DNA of 64,000 nucleotides, from positions 2,604,001 through 2,668,000 of the forward strand of contig OZ241385.1 of assembly GCA_965200825.1 (NCBI GenBank), read 5' to 3'. Position numbers and translations under genes: made by a program. This document shows positions 38,013 to 45,394 of the stretch, piece by piece (the stretch's first letter is position 1; each line of letters opens with the position of its first letter). The stretch comes from Bin80 sp026709335. Lineage in GTDB: Bacteria; Bacteroidota; Rhodothermia; Rhodothermales; Bin80. The notes beneath the pieces are model-generated. The model was not told the origin of the DNA. It made no database searches and saw only the letters and a list, made by a program, of their open reading frames with translations.

Positions 38013-38686
38013 CGCAAGGAGATGCTCTGTTATCTATTGGACAATAAAATTATCCAAGTGTTCCTGGGCGTGGAGGGGGCAAGGGGCCAGAAACGCGAGC
38101 GAAGATTGAGCAGGCCTCGAAACTGGTAATACGGAAGCCGCCCCTCCGTTTCATAGGGGAAGGCCGTTGGTAGTCTAGGAAGAGAGCGATGCGAGTACTG
38201 GGCTATATCCGTCGGGGTACTGATCTCGGCATTGCAATGATTTATGATCGAAAAAGGGCCCAAAACCTGCGAAAATACGAGCAGAAATCCCCTAGGGAAA
38301 TACTTTTTGACTTAGTGGGAATCGCTGGGAAACCCCGTAGTGCAAGGCGATCAAGACGCAGGTGGCGAACGCCTCCATGAGCTCCGATGCGTGCGACTCT
38401 CAGATTGGGCAGCAGCAGCCATAGAGGGTTGTATTGAAGGCAAAACCACTCCCCGATACGAATTCGTTAATGACCCGTCAAAATGACGCAACTCGGAGGA
38501 AGTTGATAGAGATTATCCTGGTACGGGGTAATTATTGCAGCATCAATAGTCATCCAACGTATAACGAAGTAAGTTTAGCAACAGAGGCTTTTTGCTCGGA
38601 GTCAGCCCTGTGGAAAACAGATACCCCGTTTTCCACAGGGCTGGTGGTTGCCGAGAATCTACACATCAATCCAACTTTCTCAAGTG
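38013..38686. other. unassigned 670-bp region with strong secondary structure
   Basis: No gene I can support. 38060-38460 is GC-rich relative to its flanks and contains a hairpin GCCGCCCCT...AGGGGAAGGC (38137-38164). A 63-codon frame at 38189-38380 (start MRVLGYIRRGTDLGIAM) resembles no family I can name; it may be element debris. The last part holds the 16-bp hairpin listed separately and the ychF leader. Confidence 0.35.
38603..38643. repeat. perfect 16-bp hairpin in the ychF leader
   Basis: CAGCCCTGTGGAAAAC (38603-38618) and GTTTTCCACAGGGCTG (38628-38643) are exact reverse complements around a 9-base loop. No T-run follows on either strand, so it is not a simple terminator. It ends 43 bases before the ychF ATG and could be a leader control structure or a repeat-element end. 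Confidence 0.7.
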
Positions 38687-39784
38687 ATGTCCCTGAACTG
38701 TGGTATCGTCGGGTTACCCAATATTGGAAAGTCCACACTTTTTAATGCATTGAGTGGCGTCGGCGCCGTGGCCGCGAATTATCCTTTTTGCACCATTGAC
38801 CCAAATCGTGGAATTGTGCCGGTTCCTGATGAGCGGATGAGCAGACTGGTCGCAGTTTCTCCATCTGCCAAAGTCGTTCCAACAACCATCGAGTTTGTAG
38901 ATATTGCAGGTCTGGTGGCCGGAGCATCTCGCGGTGAAGGATTGGGTAATGCTTTCCTGGGACATATTCGACAGGTTGATGCGCTCGTGCATGTCGTTCG
39001 TTGTTTTGACGCATCCCAGGTTTCTCATGTCGAGGGAGAGGTAAATCCCGAGCGAGACATCGAAATCATTCAAACGGAACTACTGCTCAAAGATCTGGAG
39101 GCGGCCGAGCGATTTACAGAAAAATGGGAGAAGGCTGCGAAAGGAGGAGATTCGGAGGCTGTAGCAAAAGCCACACTAGGGGCCAGACTTGTGACTCACC
39201 TCTCACATGGGAGTCCAGCAAGGTTGTTAGTGGATTTGTCCAAAGAGGAACAGCGCTATATAGGAGAGCTGTTCCTGTTGACGAGCCGCCCTGTATTATA
39301 TGTTGCCAATATTGGAGAATCAGACATGCCCCAAGGGAACTCCTGGGCAGAAAAAGTTCAAAGTATTGCAGCCAGAGAAAAAGCAGAATGCCTCGTTTTG
39401 AGCGCTGAGTTTGAAGCGCAACTGTCTGATTTGGACAAAGAAGAAAAAGATCTGTTTCTAAGTACGGAGGGGTTGCGTGCTGATGGATTACAACGATTAA
39501 TTCATGCTGCATATAAATTGTTGAATTTGATCACATTCTTTACTCACGGACCCAAGGAAACCAGGGCATGGACCGTCGTCCAAGGGACTCGTGCTCCACG
39601 GGCTGGAGGACAGATTCATAGCGATTTTGAACGTGGTTTTATTCGCGCCGATACGGTTCAGGTAGAAAAACTGATTCAGGCGGGATCAGAAGCTGCTGCG
39701 CGCGCGTCTGGAATCATGCGCTCGGAAGGAAAAGAGTATATTGTGCAGGATGGAGATGTGATCCTTTTTCGATTCAATGTATGA
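38687..39784 (+). CDS. ychF: redox-regulated ATPase YchF (Obg-family, OLA1-like)
   Basis: 365 residues from ATG 38687, the normal family length; the in-frame TTG at 38648 would add unrelated residues. Motifs: G1 GLPNIGKST (9-17), G3 DIAGLVAGAS near 70-79, NIGESD in place of the usual NKxD (the YchF hallmark shift to ATP), and the C-terminal TGS-like domain ending in FIRADTVQVEKLI and ILFRFNV. YchF binds ribosomes and affects translation and stress responses. Confidence 0.95.
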   Translation: MSLNCGIVGLPNIGKSTLFNALSGVGAVAANYPFCTIDPNRGIVPVPDERMSRLVAVSPSAKVVPTTIEFVDIAGLVAGASRGEGLGNAFLGHIRQVDALVHVVRCFDASQVSHVEGEVNPERDIEIIQTELLLKDLEAAERFTEKWEKAAKGGDSEAVAKATLGARLVTHLSHGSPARLLVDLSKEEQRYIGELFLLTSRPVLYVANIGESDMPQGNSWAEKVQSIAAREKAECLVLSAEFEAQLSDLDKEEKDLFLSTEGLRADGLQRLIHAAYKLLNLITFFTHGPKETRAWTVVQGTRAPRAGGQIHSDFERGFIRADTVQVEKLIQAGSEAAARASGIMRSEGKEYIVQDGDVILFRFNV

Positions 39785-40045
39785 GTTGAGGAATTTCGCA
39801 TGGATTTCTGCCCAAACGGATCAGAAATGGGCTCCCTCCGCTAAAACAAGAACCCCTCGCGTTCATGCAGAATGATTTTTACCTTTCATCAGCGAACGTA
39901 AAAAGTCTGTGGCAAGCCGTTCCCCTCGCAGGTGAAAGCCAACTCGGCCCATCAAAAAAGAGGAGCCAAGAAAGCGTTGTTCGGCTTTTTGAGTTATGGT
40001 TCACCGATAGAGTGGCAAAATGACACAGATCCCTGAGGCCTCGTG

Positions 40046-41275
40046 ATGGATTATCGCCTATTTATTGCCCGACGATATCTGAGCAGCCGGCAGCGTATCC
40101 CTTTGATTACGATTATGTCGGGTATTTCTGTAGTGGGGATTGCCGTAGGAGTTGCCTCCCTTATTGTGGTTTTGTCGGTCATGAATGGATTTTATGATGT
40201 GGTACGAGATCTTCTGGTATCCATGGATCCTCATGTTCGCATTGTTGCTGAGGGTGGAGGTGGATTACCTCAGGAGGAAGCCAACGAAATTGTTGAGCAA
40301 TCCTTACAACTCCCTCACGTTGTGAGCGCAGAACTCTATGTGGAGGGGAAAGCTCTGCTAGTTACCACAAATCGGCCGGAAGTCAACCGTGTCGTAGTCA
40401 TACGTGGAGTCGCCGCAGATTCAATGCGAGAGGGGATGATTGTCGGAAGCTTTGATACAGACGGGCAGGGAATGATCATGGGATTTAGTCTTGGACAGCG
40501 CCTGGGGCTCTCTCCAAGTTCCGATAACAGCAAGGCAATGCTTTTTTCCGCACAGGGACTGGCTCAGATGCTCACACGTATTTTTTCGCCTCCGGCCATG
40601 CGTCAATTTGACGTACGAGGGTTGTATAAACTGGAAGAGACCTATGACAATACACATGTGTTTATCGGAATCAATGAGGCGCAGGAACTCTTTCATCTGA
40701 AGAACGCAGTTACTGGAGTGGAGCTTCGGCTTGCAGATCTTGAGCATGCGGACCAAGTGCGGGATCACTTGGAAGACTCTAACCCCCGGGGGGTACAAGT
40801 GCAAACCTGGTACGAGCTTCAACAGTCTTTGTATGATGTGATGCGACTGGAAAAATGGGGGGCATCACTCATTCTGATCCTGATTTGCATTGTAGCAGCA
40901 TTCAACATTGTAGGATCACTCACCATGGTCGTCATTGAAAAGCGGCGAGATGTAGGCGTGCTGCGAGCTATGGGCGCAACCGCGCGAGATATTCAAAAAC
41001 TCTTTCTTCTGCAGGGAGGGATGATTGGCCTGATTGGTTCAGGCTCAGGATTTGTGGTCGGACTAGGCATTCTTCTGGTACAGAAACACTTTGAACTCAT
41101 TCCTATTCTGGGAGCGGAATCTTTCGTGATCGAGGCGTATCCCGTCTCAATTCAAAGTTTGGATCTGCTGTTAATTGGAATCATCTCCTTTGGCCTGTGC
41201 CTACTGGCAGCTTTATACCCATCTTGGCGTGCTTCACAAAGCGAGCCAAGCCCGGCGGTTGCGCAAGATCATTGA
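40046..41275 (+). CDS. LolC/LolE-family lipoprotein-release ABC permease
   Basis: 409 residues from ATG 40046. The N-terminus MDYRLFIARRYLSSRQRIPLI with one TM segment (about 24-46, SGISVVGIAVGVASLIVVLSVMNGF), a large periplasmic MacB-PCD-like domain (about 50-260), then the FtsX domain with three TM segments (about 275-300, 325-345 and 368-395) and the LolC/E-like motif VVIEKRRDVGVLRAMGATARDIQKLFLLQG at about 297-326. With LolD it extracts lipoproteins from the inner membrane. LolD and a second permease are not in the window. Confidence 0.9.
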   Translation: MDYRLFIARRYLSSRQRIPLITIMSGISVVGIAVGVASLIVVLSVMNGFYDVVRDLLVSMDPHVRIVAEGGGGLPQEEANEIVEQSLQLPHVVSAELYVEGKALLVTTNRPEVNRVVVIRGVAADSMREGMIVGSFDTDGQGMIMGFSLGQRLGLSPSSDNSKAMLFSAQGLAQMLTRIFSPPAMRQFDVRGLYKLEETYDNTHVFIGINEAQELFHLKNAVTGVELRLADLEHADQVRDHLEDSNPRGVQVQTWYELQQSLYDVMRLEKWGASLILILICIVAAFNIVGSLTMVVIEKRRDVGVLRAMGATARDIQKLFLLQGGMIGLIGSGSGFVVGLGILLVQKHFELIPILGAESFVIEAYPVSIQSLDLLLIGIISFGLCLLAALYPSWRASQSEPSPAVAQDH

Positions 41276-41342
41276 TCATGGAACCATATTCAGTGTGACA
41301 TCATATAAACCGGTCGCCCAAAACAGGAACGGGAAATAAACA

Positions 41343-41579
41343 ATGGCACGTAAAGATCAGTTGACCGCGAAAGGACCCATGTCAGGGAATCATGTTTCGC
41401 ACGCACACAACAAGGTGCGTCGGCGTTTTGGAGTCAACCTCCAGACGAAACGGTTTTATTTGCCTGAACAAAAAAGGTGGGTTAAGTTGAGAGTTTCTGC
41501 AAACACCATTAAAACCATTAACAAGAATGGAGTTGAAGCAGTGTTGCGTGAGGCTCGCAAACAAGGCATCTCGGTTTAA
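41343..41579 (+). CDS. rpmB: 50S ribosomal protein L28
   Basis: 78 residues. KGPMSGNHVSHAHNKVRRRFGVNLQTKRF is the L28 N-terminal signature and VSANTIKTINKNGVEAVL the C-terminal part. First gene of the three-gene ribosomal cluster rpmB-rpmG-DUF4295; stop-to-start gap to rpmG 18 bases. No zinc-binding cysteines (C- form). Confidence 0.95.
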   Translation: MARKDQLTAKGPMSGNHVSHAHNKVRRRFGVNLQTKRFYLPEQKRWVKLRVSANTIKTINKNGVEAVLREARKQGISV

Positions 41580-41597
41580 CTACAGAAAGGCGAATTT

Positions 41598-41771
41598 ATG
41601 GCACGGAAAACTAAAGACGTACGGCACAAAGTAATTCTTGAATGCACGGAGGCCCCGGGTACAAGTCGGTACTCCACAATCAAGAATCGCCGCAATACTG
41701 CGGGTCGACTTGAGTTGAAGAAATACAATGCAACCCTTCGCAAGCATACACTGCACAGAGAAATCAAGTAG
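41598..41771 (+). CDS. rpmG: 50S ribosomal protein L33
   Basis: 57 residues, ATG 41598 to TAG 41771. ARKTKDVRHKVILECTEA and SRYSTIKNRRNTAGRLELKKYN are typical L33. It keeps a single Cys and lacks the four-Cys zinc ribbon. Too short to stand out among longer open frames but clearly placed in the L28-L33-DUF4295 cluster. Confidence 0.93.
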   Translation: MARKTKDVRHKVILECTEAPGTSRYSTIKNRRNTAGRLELKKYNATLRKHTLHREIK

Positions 41772-41773
41772 CA

Positions 41774-41941
41774 ATGGCTAAGAAACAATCTTTCGGGGAC
41801 AAAGTCCTCAAGCGACGACAGGAGCGTAAAGTGATGGCAAAGCTGGTTATTGCTGAAAAAAAACCCAATGGGAGCTTCCGTTTTAGGGAAAAAATGGTTC
41901 CACAGCAGGATGTGCAGGCAACATTGAAAGCAGTTCGTTAA
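41774..41941 (+). CDS. DUF4295 protein (Bacteroidota ribosomal protein, bL38-type)
   Basis: 55 residues, ATG 41774 two bases after the rpmG stop, TAA at 41939. Sequence MAKKQSFGDKVLKRRQERKV, then KLVIAEKKPNGSFRFREKMV. Basic and short. DUF4295 proteins follow rpmG throughout Bacteroidota and one was reported as ribosomal protein bL38 in Flavobacterium; I recall that from the literature and cannot verify it here. The presence supports assignment of the window to the Bacteroidota side of FCB. Confidence 0.88.
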   Translation: MAKKQSFGDKVLKRRQERKVMAKLVIAEKKPNGSFRFREKMVPQQDVQATLKAVR

Positions 41942-41952
41942 ACCATCCGATT

Positions 41953-42026
41953 CGGGGCGTAGCTCAGCCCGGTAGAGCACTGCGTTTGGGACGCAGAAGT
42001 CGTCGGTTCAAATCCGGCCGCCCCGA
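41953..42026 (+). tRNA. tRNA-Pro (anticodon UGG)
   Basis: Cloverleaf CGGGGCG...CGCCCCG with anticodon loop TTTGGGA (anticodon TGG). Discriminator A at 42026; CCA is not encoded. Confidence 0.95.
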
Positions 42027-42056
42027 CAAAGCGGATATCAGTTCTATGACATACAG

Positions 42057-42335
42057 GCGCCCGTAGCTCAACTGGATAGAGCAGCGGACTTCTGCAGCAA
42101 GCGGGCCGCTAACTGGAAACGGTTGGCGTGTAAGTGGTCAAATTCGGGGAAGCCTACGGAACTCACAAGAGTTCACGGTAATCCCGAGCCAAGCCCTAAG
42201 GGGAAGGTGTAGAGACTAGACGGCCACCCCTTCCTTCAGTTCAAGACTGAAAAAGGTGAAGAGATAGTCCAGGGAGTCGGGAAACCGGCACAAACCTGAA
42301 TCCGCAGGTTGCAGGTTCGAGTCCTGCCGGGCGTG
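42057..42335 (+). tRNA. tRNA-Arg (anticodon UCU), interrupted by a group I intron
   Basis: The 5' exon 42057-42093 (GCGCCCGTAGCTC... to GCGGACTTCT) and 3' exon 42299-42335 (AATCCGCAGG... to CGGGCGTG) join into a 74-nt tRNA. The spliced anticodon arm is GCGGA-CTTCTAA-TCCGC, a perfect 5-bp stem with anticodon TCT. The acceptor stem GCGCCCG/CGGGCGT pairs with one G-U. The intron lies right after the third anticodon base, between positions 36 and 37. CCA is not encoded. Without splicing the arm cannot form. Confidence 0.93.
42094..42298 (+). ncRNA. group I self-splicing intron in tRNA-Arg, 205 nt, Azoarcus-like (IC3)
   Basis: Conserved core elements are in the right order: GTCAAATTCGGGG (P3/P4 side, about 42138-42150), CCGAGCCAAGCCC (P4-P6, about 42184-42196), GTGTAGAGACTAGACGGC (P7/P3', about 42208-42225), GGTGAAGAGATAGTCCAGGG (P7', about 42255-42274). 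P7 pairs GACTA (42214-42218) with TAGTC (42265-42269). The segments match the Azoarcus tRNA-Ile intron closely, which is also about 205 nt. It follows a U in the 5' exon and ends in G (42298), as group I introns require. P1 is imperfect: exon CUU with intron AAG and a U-G at the splice site, with one C-C mismatch. No ORF inside. Confidence 0.93.
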
Positions 42336-42340
42336 CAAAA

Positions 42341-42411
42341 GGTGACGTGGCCGAGTGGCTAGGCAGAGGCCTGCAAAGCCTTGTACGGCGGTTCGAATCC
42401 GTCCGTCACCT
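42341..42411 (+). tRNA. tRNA-Cys (anticodon GCA)
   Basis: Cloverleaf GGTGACG...CGTCACC with anticodon loop CTGCAAA (anticodon GCA) and discriminator T at 42411, as expected for Cys. Its last base overlaps the stop codon of convergent dnaB (42411-42413). CCA is not encoded. Confidence 0.94.
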
Positions 42412-44600
42412 CAGCTTATCGGATCGATGTCGTAATCTTCCGGTCGACGATAGATATCCTGATTCTCAAAACGTGCAAAATCCTTGAGAAACTTGAGTTT
42501 TATAGATCCGGTAGGGCCGTTGCGGTGCTTCCCGACAATGATTTCCGCGATGTTATCTGTGGATTGTTTCTCGTTGTCTTCCTTAATTCCATAATAGGAG
42601 GCTCGGTAGATAAACGCAACGAGATCTGCATCCTGTTCAATTGCCCCACTTTCACGCAAATCAGATAGTTGCGGGCGCCTGTCTTTTCGCTCTTCGGCAT
42701 TCCTGTTCAACTGACTAAGTGCAATGACGGGAATATCGAGCTCCTTTGCAAGTCCCTTGAGAGATCGGGAAATGTTCGCAATCTCTTGTTCCCGATTGTC
42801 TTTGGAGCGTCCCTGCATCAGCTGCAGGTAATCGACGAGCACAAGCCCAATGTTTTTTTCAGATTTTAATCGGCGACATTTGGCGCGCAACTCTAGAACT
42901 CCCAGCCCCGCCGAATCATCAATGAAGATGGGGGCAGTATGAAAATTTTGCGCAGCGTTCACGATTGAATCAAAATCATGCGGTGCTAAATTTCCGGAAC
43001 GTGTTGCCTGCGCATTCACCTTTGCTTCAGAGGTCAACAGGCGTTGAGCCAGTTGGCGTGCACTCATTTCCAAGGAGAAGATCACACAGCCAACAGGGTT
43101 TTCGGAGTTCATTGCCGCATTACGAGCACATGCCAGAGCGAACGCTGTGTTATGGACACACACGTCAGCAGCGACAAAATTATGTGTTTCATCAATCGTC
43201 AAATCATATACTGGTCGAAAACCAAGCGAATCAATTCGAACGATTTCATCGAAAACAATCTGCTGAGGCTGCTGCCCCTTTCGCTGATTTGATTTCAAAG
43301 GTGTTACCGACCACTCATCATGCTTTTGGCGAACTTGGCAGAGAATACCAAACCTGAGGTGCAGGTGTGCCAACTGCTGGGCAAGAAGGCCGGAAGAGGT
43401 TTTGATGGTGGATCTGTCCTTAACAAGTTGTTCCAAAAAAGTTTTTAAGTGATCGGGGGCCAAGGAAAAGGTCCAGTGAGGGAGTACTTGAAGCCCTCTG
43501 GACTTGACCGCTGTTCCGCGCATATCAGGCATAGCCAACATCGCCTTCCGCGGATGCAGAATTAGGTTCGCTAACTGGTTGATCATAGAATCAGTAGCCC
43601 GGTGCGTCCCGAAGACGGGAAGTTCACATGGAACAGCAATCTGGTCGCCTGGATAGAGTTCTCCCAATGGTTTCCAGCCCCTGGGGGTAAGGAACGGGTG
43701 AGTTAAGGTCGTGCTCACCGACCGACCGAGGCGGGTTGTAACCTGGTATACGGGTTTCATCCCGTCATAGATATAAGCCGAAGGCTCCGTGACAGAGAAA
43801 CGCCGGTCTTTGCCCAGTGTCAGTATACGTGCCTCATTTTGGTCGTAGAGATCAGCAATTCGGACGAGTTGACCATCGGACTGCAAAATCGGAGTGTCGG
43901 CATCCACACATTTTCCCATAGACGGTCGGCCGGCGATAATGATTAAATCCGAATTCTGCCACCCCCCAGTGAGAGTATCAAGATCATCGAATCCACTGGT
44001 AATGCCAGAAAGCTCTCCGGTTCGATCAGCAAGTCCCTGTAAGTGCACAACTGTATCCTGGACGATATCTTTCAGGTCTTTTGCAGATCTTCGGACTTGA
44101 GTTTCAGAGATCATAAACAAGTCTGTTTCAGCCTGATCAAGAAGTTCAAAAGCATCGGTAGCCGGGTCATATGCCTCGGTAATGCGCTTGGTCATTGCCT
44201 CAATCATTTTGCGCAAGAGAGCTTTTTGGCTGACGATACGTGCGTGGTACTCCGTATTGGCGGAAGTCGCAGAGCATTCTGTAAGTTCCTTCAGATATGG
44301 AATGCCTCCGGCAGGTTCAAGCTGTTTCGTCGAGCGTAGCTGCTCAGTAACCGTGATGATATCCGTAGGCTGCCCTTTTTCAAAAAGATCACAAAGAGCA
44401 GTGTAGATCATTGCGTGCTTGGGTAGATAGAAGGCCTCTTCGGTCAGAATTGACGACGCAATGCTCACGGCTTCCTGATGAGTCAGCATGGCCCCAAGGA
44501 TGTATTTTTCAACATCAATTGCATTGGGAGGAACTCGACCTGTATGGTCCTGTAAATTTTGAACCAGTACCGGGCGGGGATAGGAAGCTTCGCTTTGCAT
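42411..44600 (-). CDS. dnaB: replicative DNA helicase DnaB with an intein (729-residue precursor)
   Basis: DnaB is the hexameric helicase of the replication fork. The precursor is 729 residues, about 250 longer than usual. The N-terminal domain (IDVEKYILGAMLTHQEAVSIA, about 28-48) and the helicase core (SGFDDLDTLTGGWQNSDLIIIAGRPSMGK) are normal up to residue 230, where an intein (231-484) interrupts Walker A between Lys230 and Thr485. After it the core resumes TAFALACARNAAM, SLEMSARQLAQRL, LVLVDYLQLMQG (Walker B) and REIANISRSLK-like blocks. The extein is about 475 residues, normal. Splicing is essential because the intein splits the P-loop. Last gene of the minus-strand housekeeping block; convergent with tRNA-Cys. 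Confidence 0.95.
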   Translation of the reverse strand: MQSEASYPRPVLVQNLQDHTGRVPPNAIDVEKYILGAMLTHQEAVSIASSILTEEAFYLPKHAMIYTALCDLFEKGQPTDIITVTEQLRSTKQLEPAGGIPYLKELTECSATSANTEYHARIVSQKALLRKMIEAMTKRITEAYDPATDAFELLDQAETDLFMISETQVRRSAKDLKDIVQDTVVHLQGLADRTGELSGITSGFDDLDTLTGGWQNSDLIIIAGRPSMGKCVDADTPILQSDGQLVRIADLYDQNEARILTLGKDRRFSVTEPSAYIYDGMKPVYQVTTRLGRSVSTTLTHPFLTPRGWKPLGELYPGDQIAVPCELPVFGTHRATDSMINQLANLILHPRKAMLAMPDMRGTAVKSRGLQVLPHWTFSLAPDHLKTFLEQLVKDRSTIKTSSGLLAQQLAHLHLRFGILCQVRQKHDEWSVTPLKSNQRKGQQPQQIVFDEIVRIDSLGFRPVYDLTIDETHNFVAADVCVHNTAFALACARNAAMNSENPVGCVIFSLEMSARQLAQRLLTSEAKVNAQATRSGNLAPHDFDSIVNAAQNFHTAPIFIDDSAGLGVLELRAKCRRLKSEKNIGLVLVDYLQLMQGRSKDNREQEIANISRSLKGLAKELDIPVIALSQLNRNAEERKDRRPQLSDLRESGAIEQDADLVAFIYRASYYGIKEDNEKQSTDNIAEIIVGKHRNGPTGSIKLKFLKDFARFENQDIYRRPEDYDIDPIS
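43149..43910 (-). other. DnaB intein (254 residues, splicing domains plus degenerate endonuclease)
   Basis: Residues 231-484 of the precursor. N-terminal Cys (CVDADTPILQSDG, block A), block B with TLTHPF around 298-303 (TxxH motif intact), block F VRIDSLGFRPVYDLTIDETHNFVAA at about 454-478 and C-terminal VHN followed by Thr (+1 residue): all elements of protein splicing are visible. The penultimate His and final Asn are present. The middle part (about 330-445) is short; LAQQLAHLHLRFGI resembles a LAGLIDADG homing-endonuclease helix but the two-motif endonuclease is not recognisable, so it is probably inactive. Insertion at GRPSMGK/T is a known DnaB intein site (also used in Rhodothermus marinus). 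Confidence 0.93.
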
Positions 44601-44615
44601 GTGTTCGAGAAGAGG

Positions 44616-45302
44616 TTATGCTGCCAAGTGGCGCAGGAGTTTTAGATCTTCCCAGGCCGGACGCTTCCAGTTCTGATTTCGTAAAAGAGCCGCTGGGTGA
44701 TAGGTGGCGAGCAATGTTGCCCCATGATATGGATGTTTCTGTCCTCGGAGTTTACCAAGAGGAGTACTGCATCCAAGTAATGTTTGAGCTGCAATGCGTC
44801 CCAGACACAAGATGAACCGGGGTTGAATAAGGGACATCTGACGGTAAAGAATCGGCAAATGAGCCGAAATTTCCTCAGGAAGAGGGTCTCGGTTATTAGG
44901 GGGCCGGGTTTTAAGAATATTTGCAATATAAATTTCGCTCCGCGTCAGTTCGATGGCGGCGAGCATTTTGTCCAATAACTGTCCAGCCCGGCCTACAAAT
45001 GGTCTTCCGGTCAGATCTTCTTCCGCTCCAGGAGCCTCTCCAACGAGCATGATGGATGCCCGAGGATTTCCCTCTCCAAAAACGGGCTGTGTCCGTTGTG
45101 TGTCTATGGAGGTGAGAACCGAAGAAGTGAGGTATTCACGAAGAGTATCCAGAGAAAACAAGGTTTGCACGGGATGGACTGGATCCACCAGAGTCATGAT
45201 CTGCTGCCCGAAGCTTTTTGGAGGTTCCAGTGGAACAAGGGAGCCGTGAAGATCCGCTTCCGCAGAAAGGCAATCGTGTAGCGCTCGGAGAGCTTCAGTC
45301 AT
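44616..45302 (-). CDS. family 4-like uracil-DNA glycosylase lacking the Fe-S cysteines
   Basis: 228 residues. Glycosylase motif A GEAPGAEED (88-96), PFVGRAGQLLDKML (101-114), YIANILKTRPPNNRDP (125-140) and motif B HPAALLRN (202-209) identify a family 4/5-like uracil-DNA glycosylase that removes uracil from DNA. Typical family 4 enzymes bind a 4Fe-4S cluster through CxxC near the N-terminus and Cys in LKCRPP and ACxP; here those positions read SID, Thr132 and His148, and only Cys11, Cys166 and Cys178 exist. So the cluster is almost certainly absent. Lies between coaBC and dnaB on the same strand. Confidence 0.88.
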   Translation of the reverse strand: MTEALRALHDCLSAEADLHGSLVPLEPPKSFGQQIMTLVDPVHPVQTLFSLDTLREYLTSSVLTSIDTQRTQPVFGEGNPRASIMLVGEAPGAEEDLTGRPFVGRAGQLLDKMLAAIELTRSEIYIANILKTRPPNNRDPLPEEISAHLPILYRQMSLIQPRFILCLGRIAAQTLLGCSTPLGKLRGQKHPYHGATLLATYHPAALLRNQNWKRPAWEDLKLLRHLAA

Positions 45303-45394
45303 CAGATGAGGTATTGAAATCCGAACATTTTAACCCGTATAAGGCAAAAGTTATGGCGCATACTGGCAAGAATACTTGCCAAAAGATTAACATT

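Noticed and set aside
38189..38380. 63-codon frame starting MRVLGYIRRGT as a serine recombinase fragment
   Set aside because: The start is faintly like a resolvase N-terminus but none of the following catalytic blocks appear; kept as unassigned.
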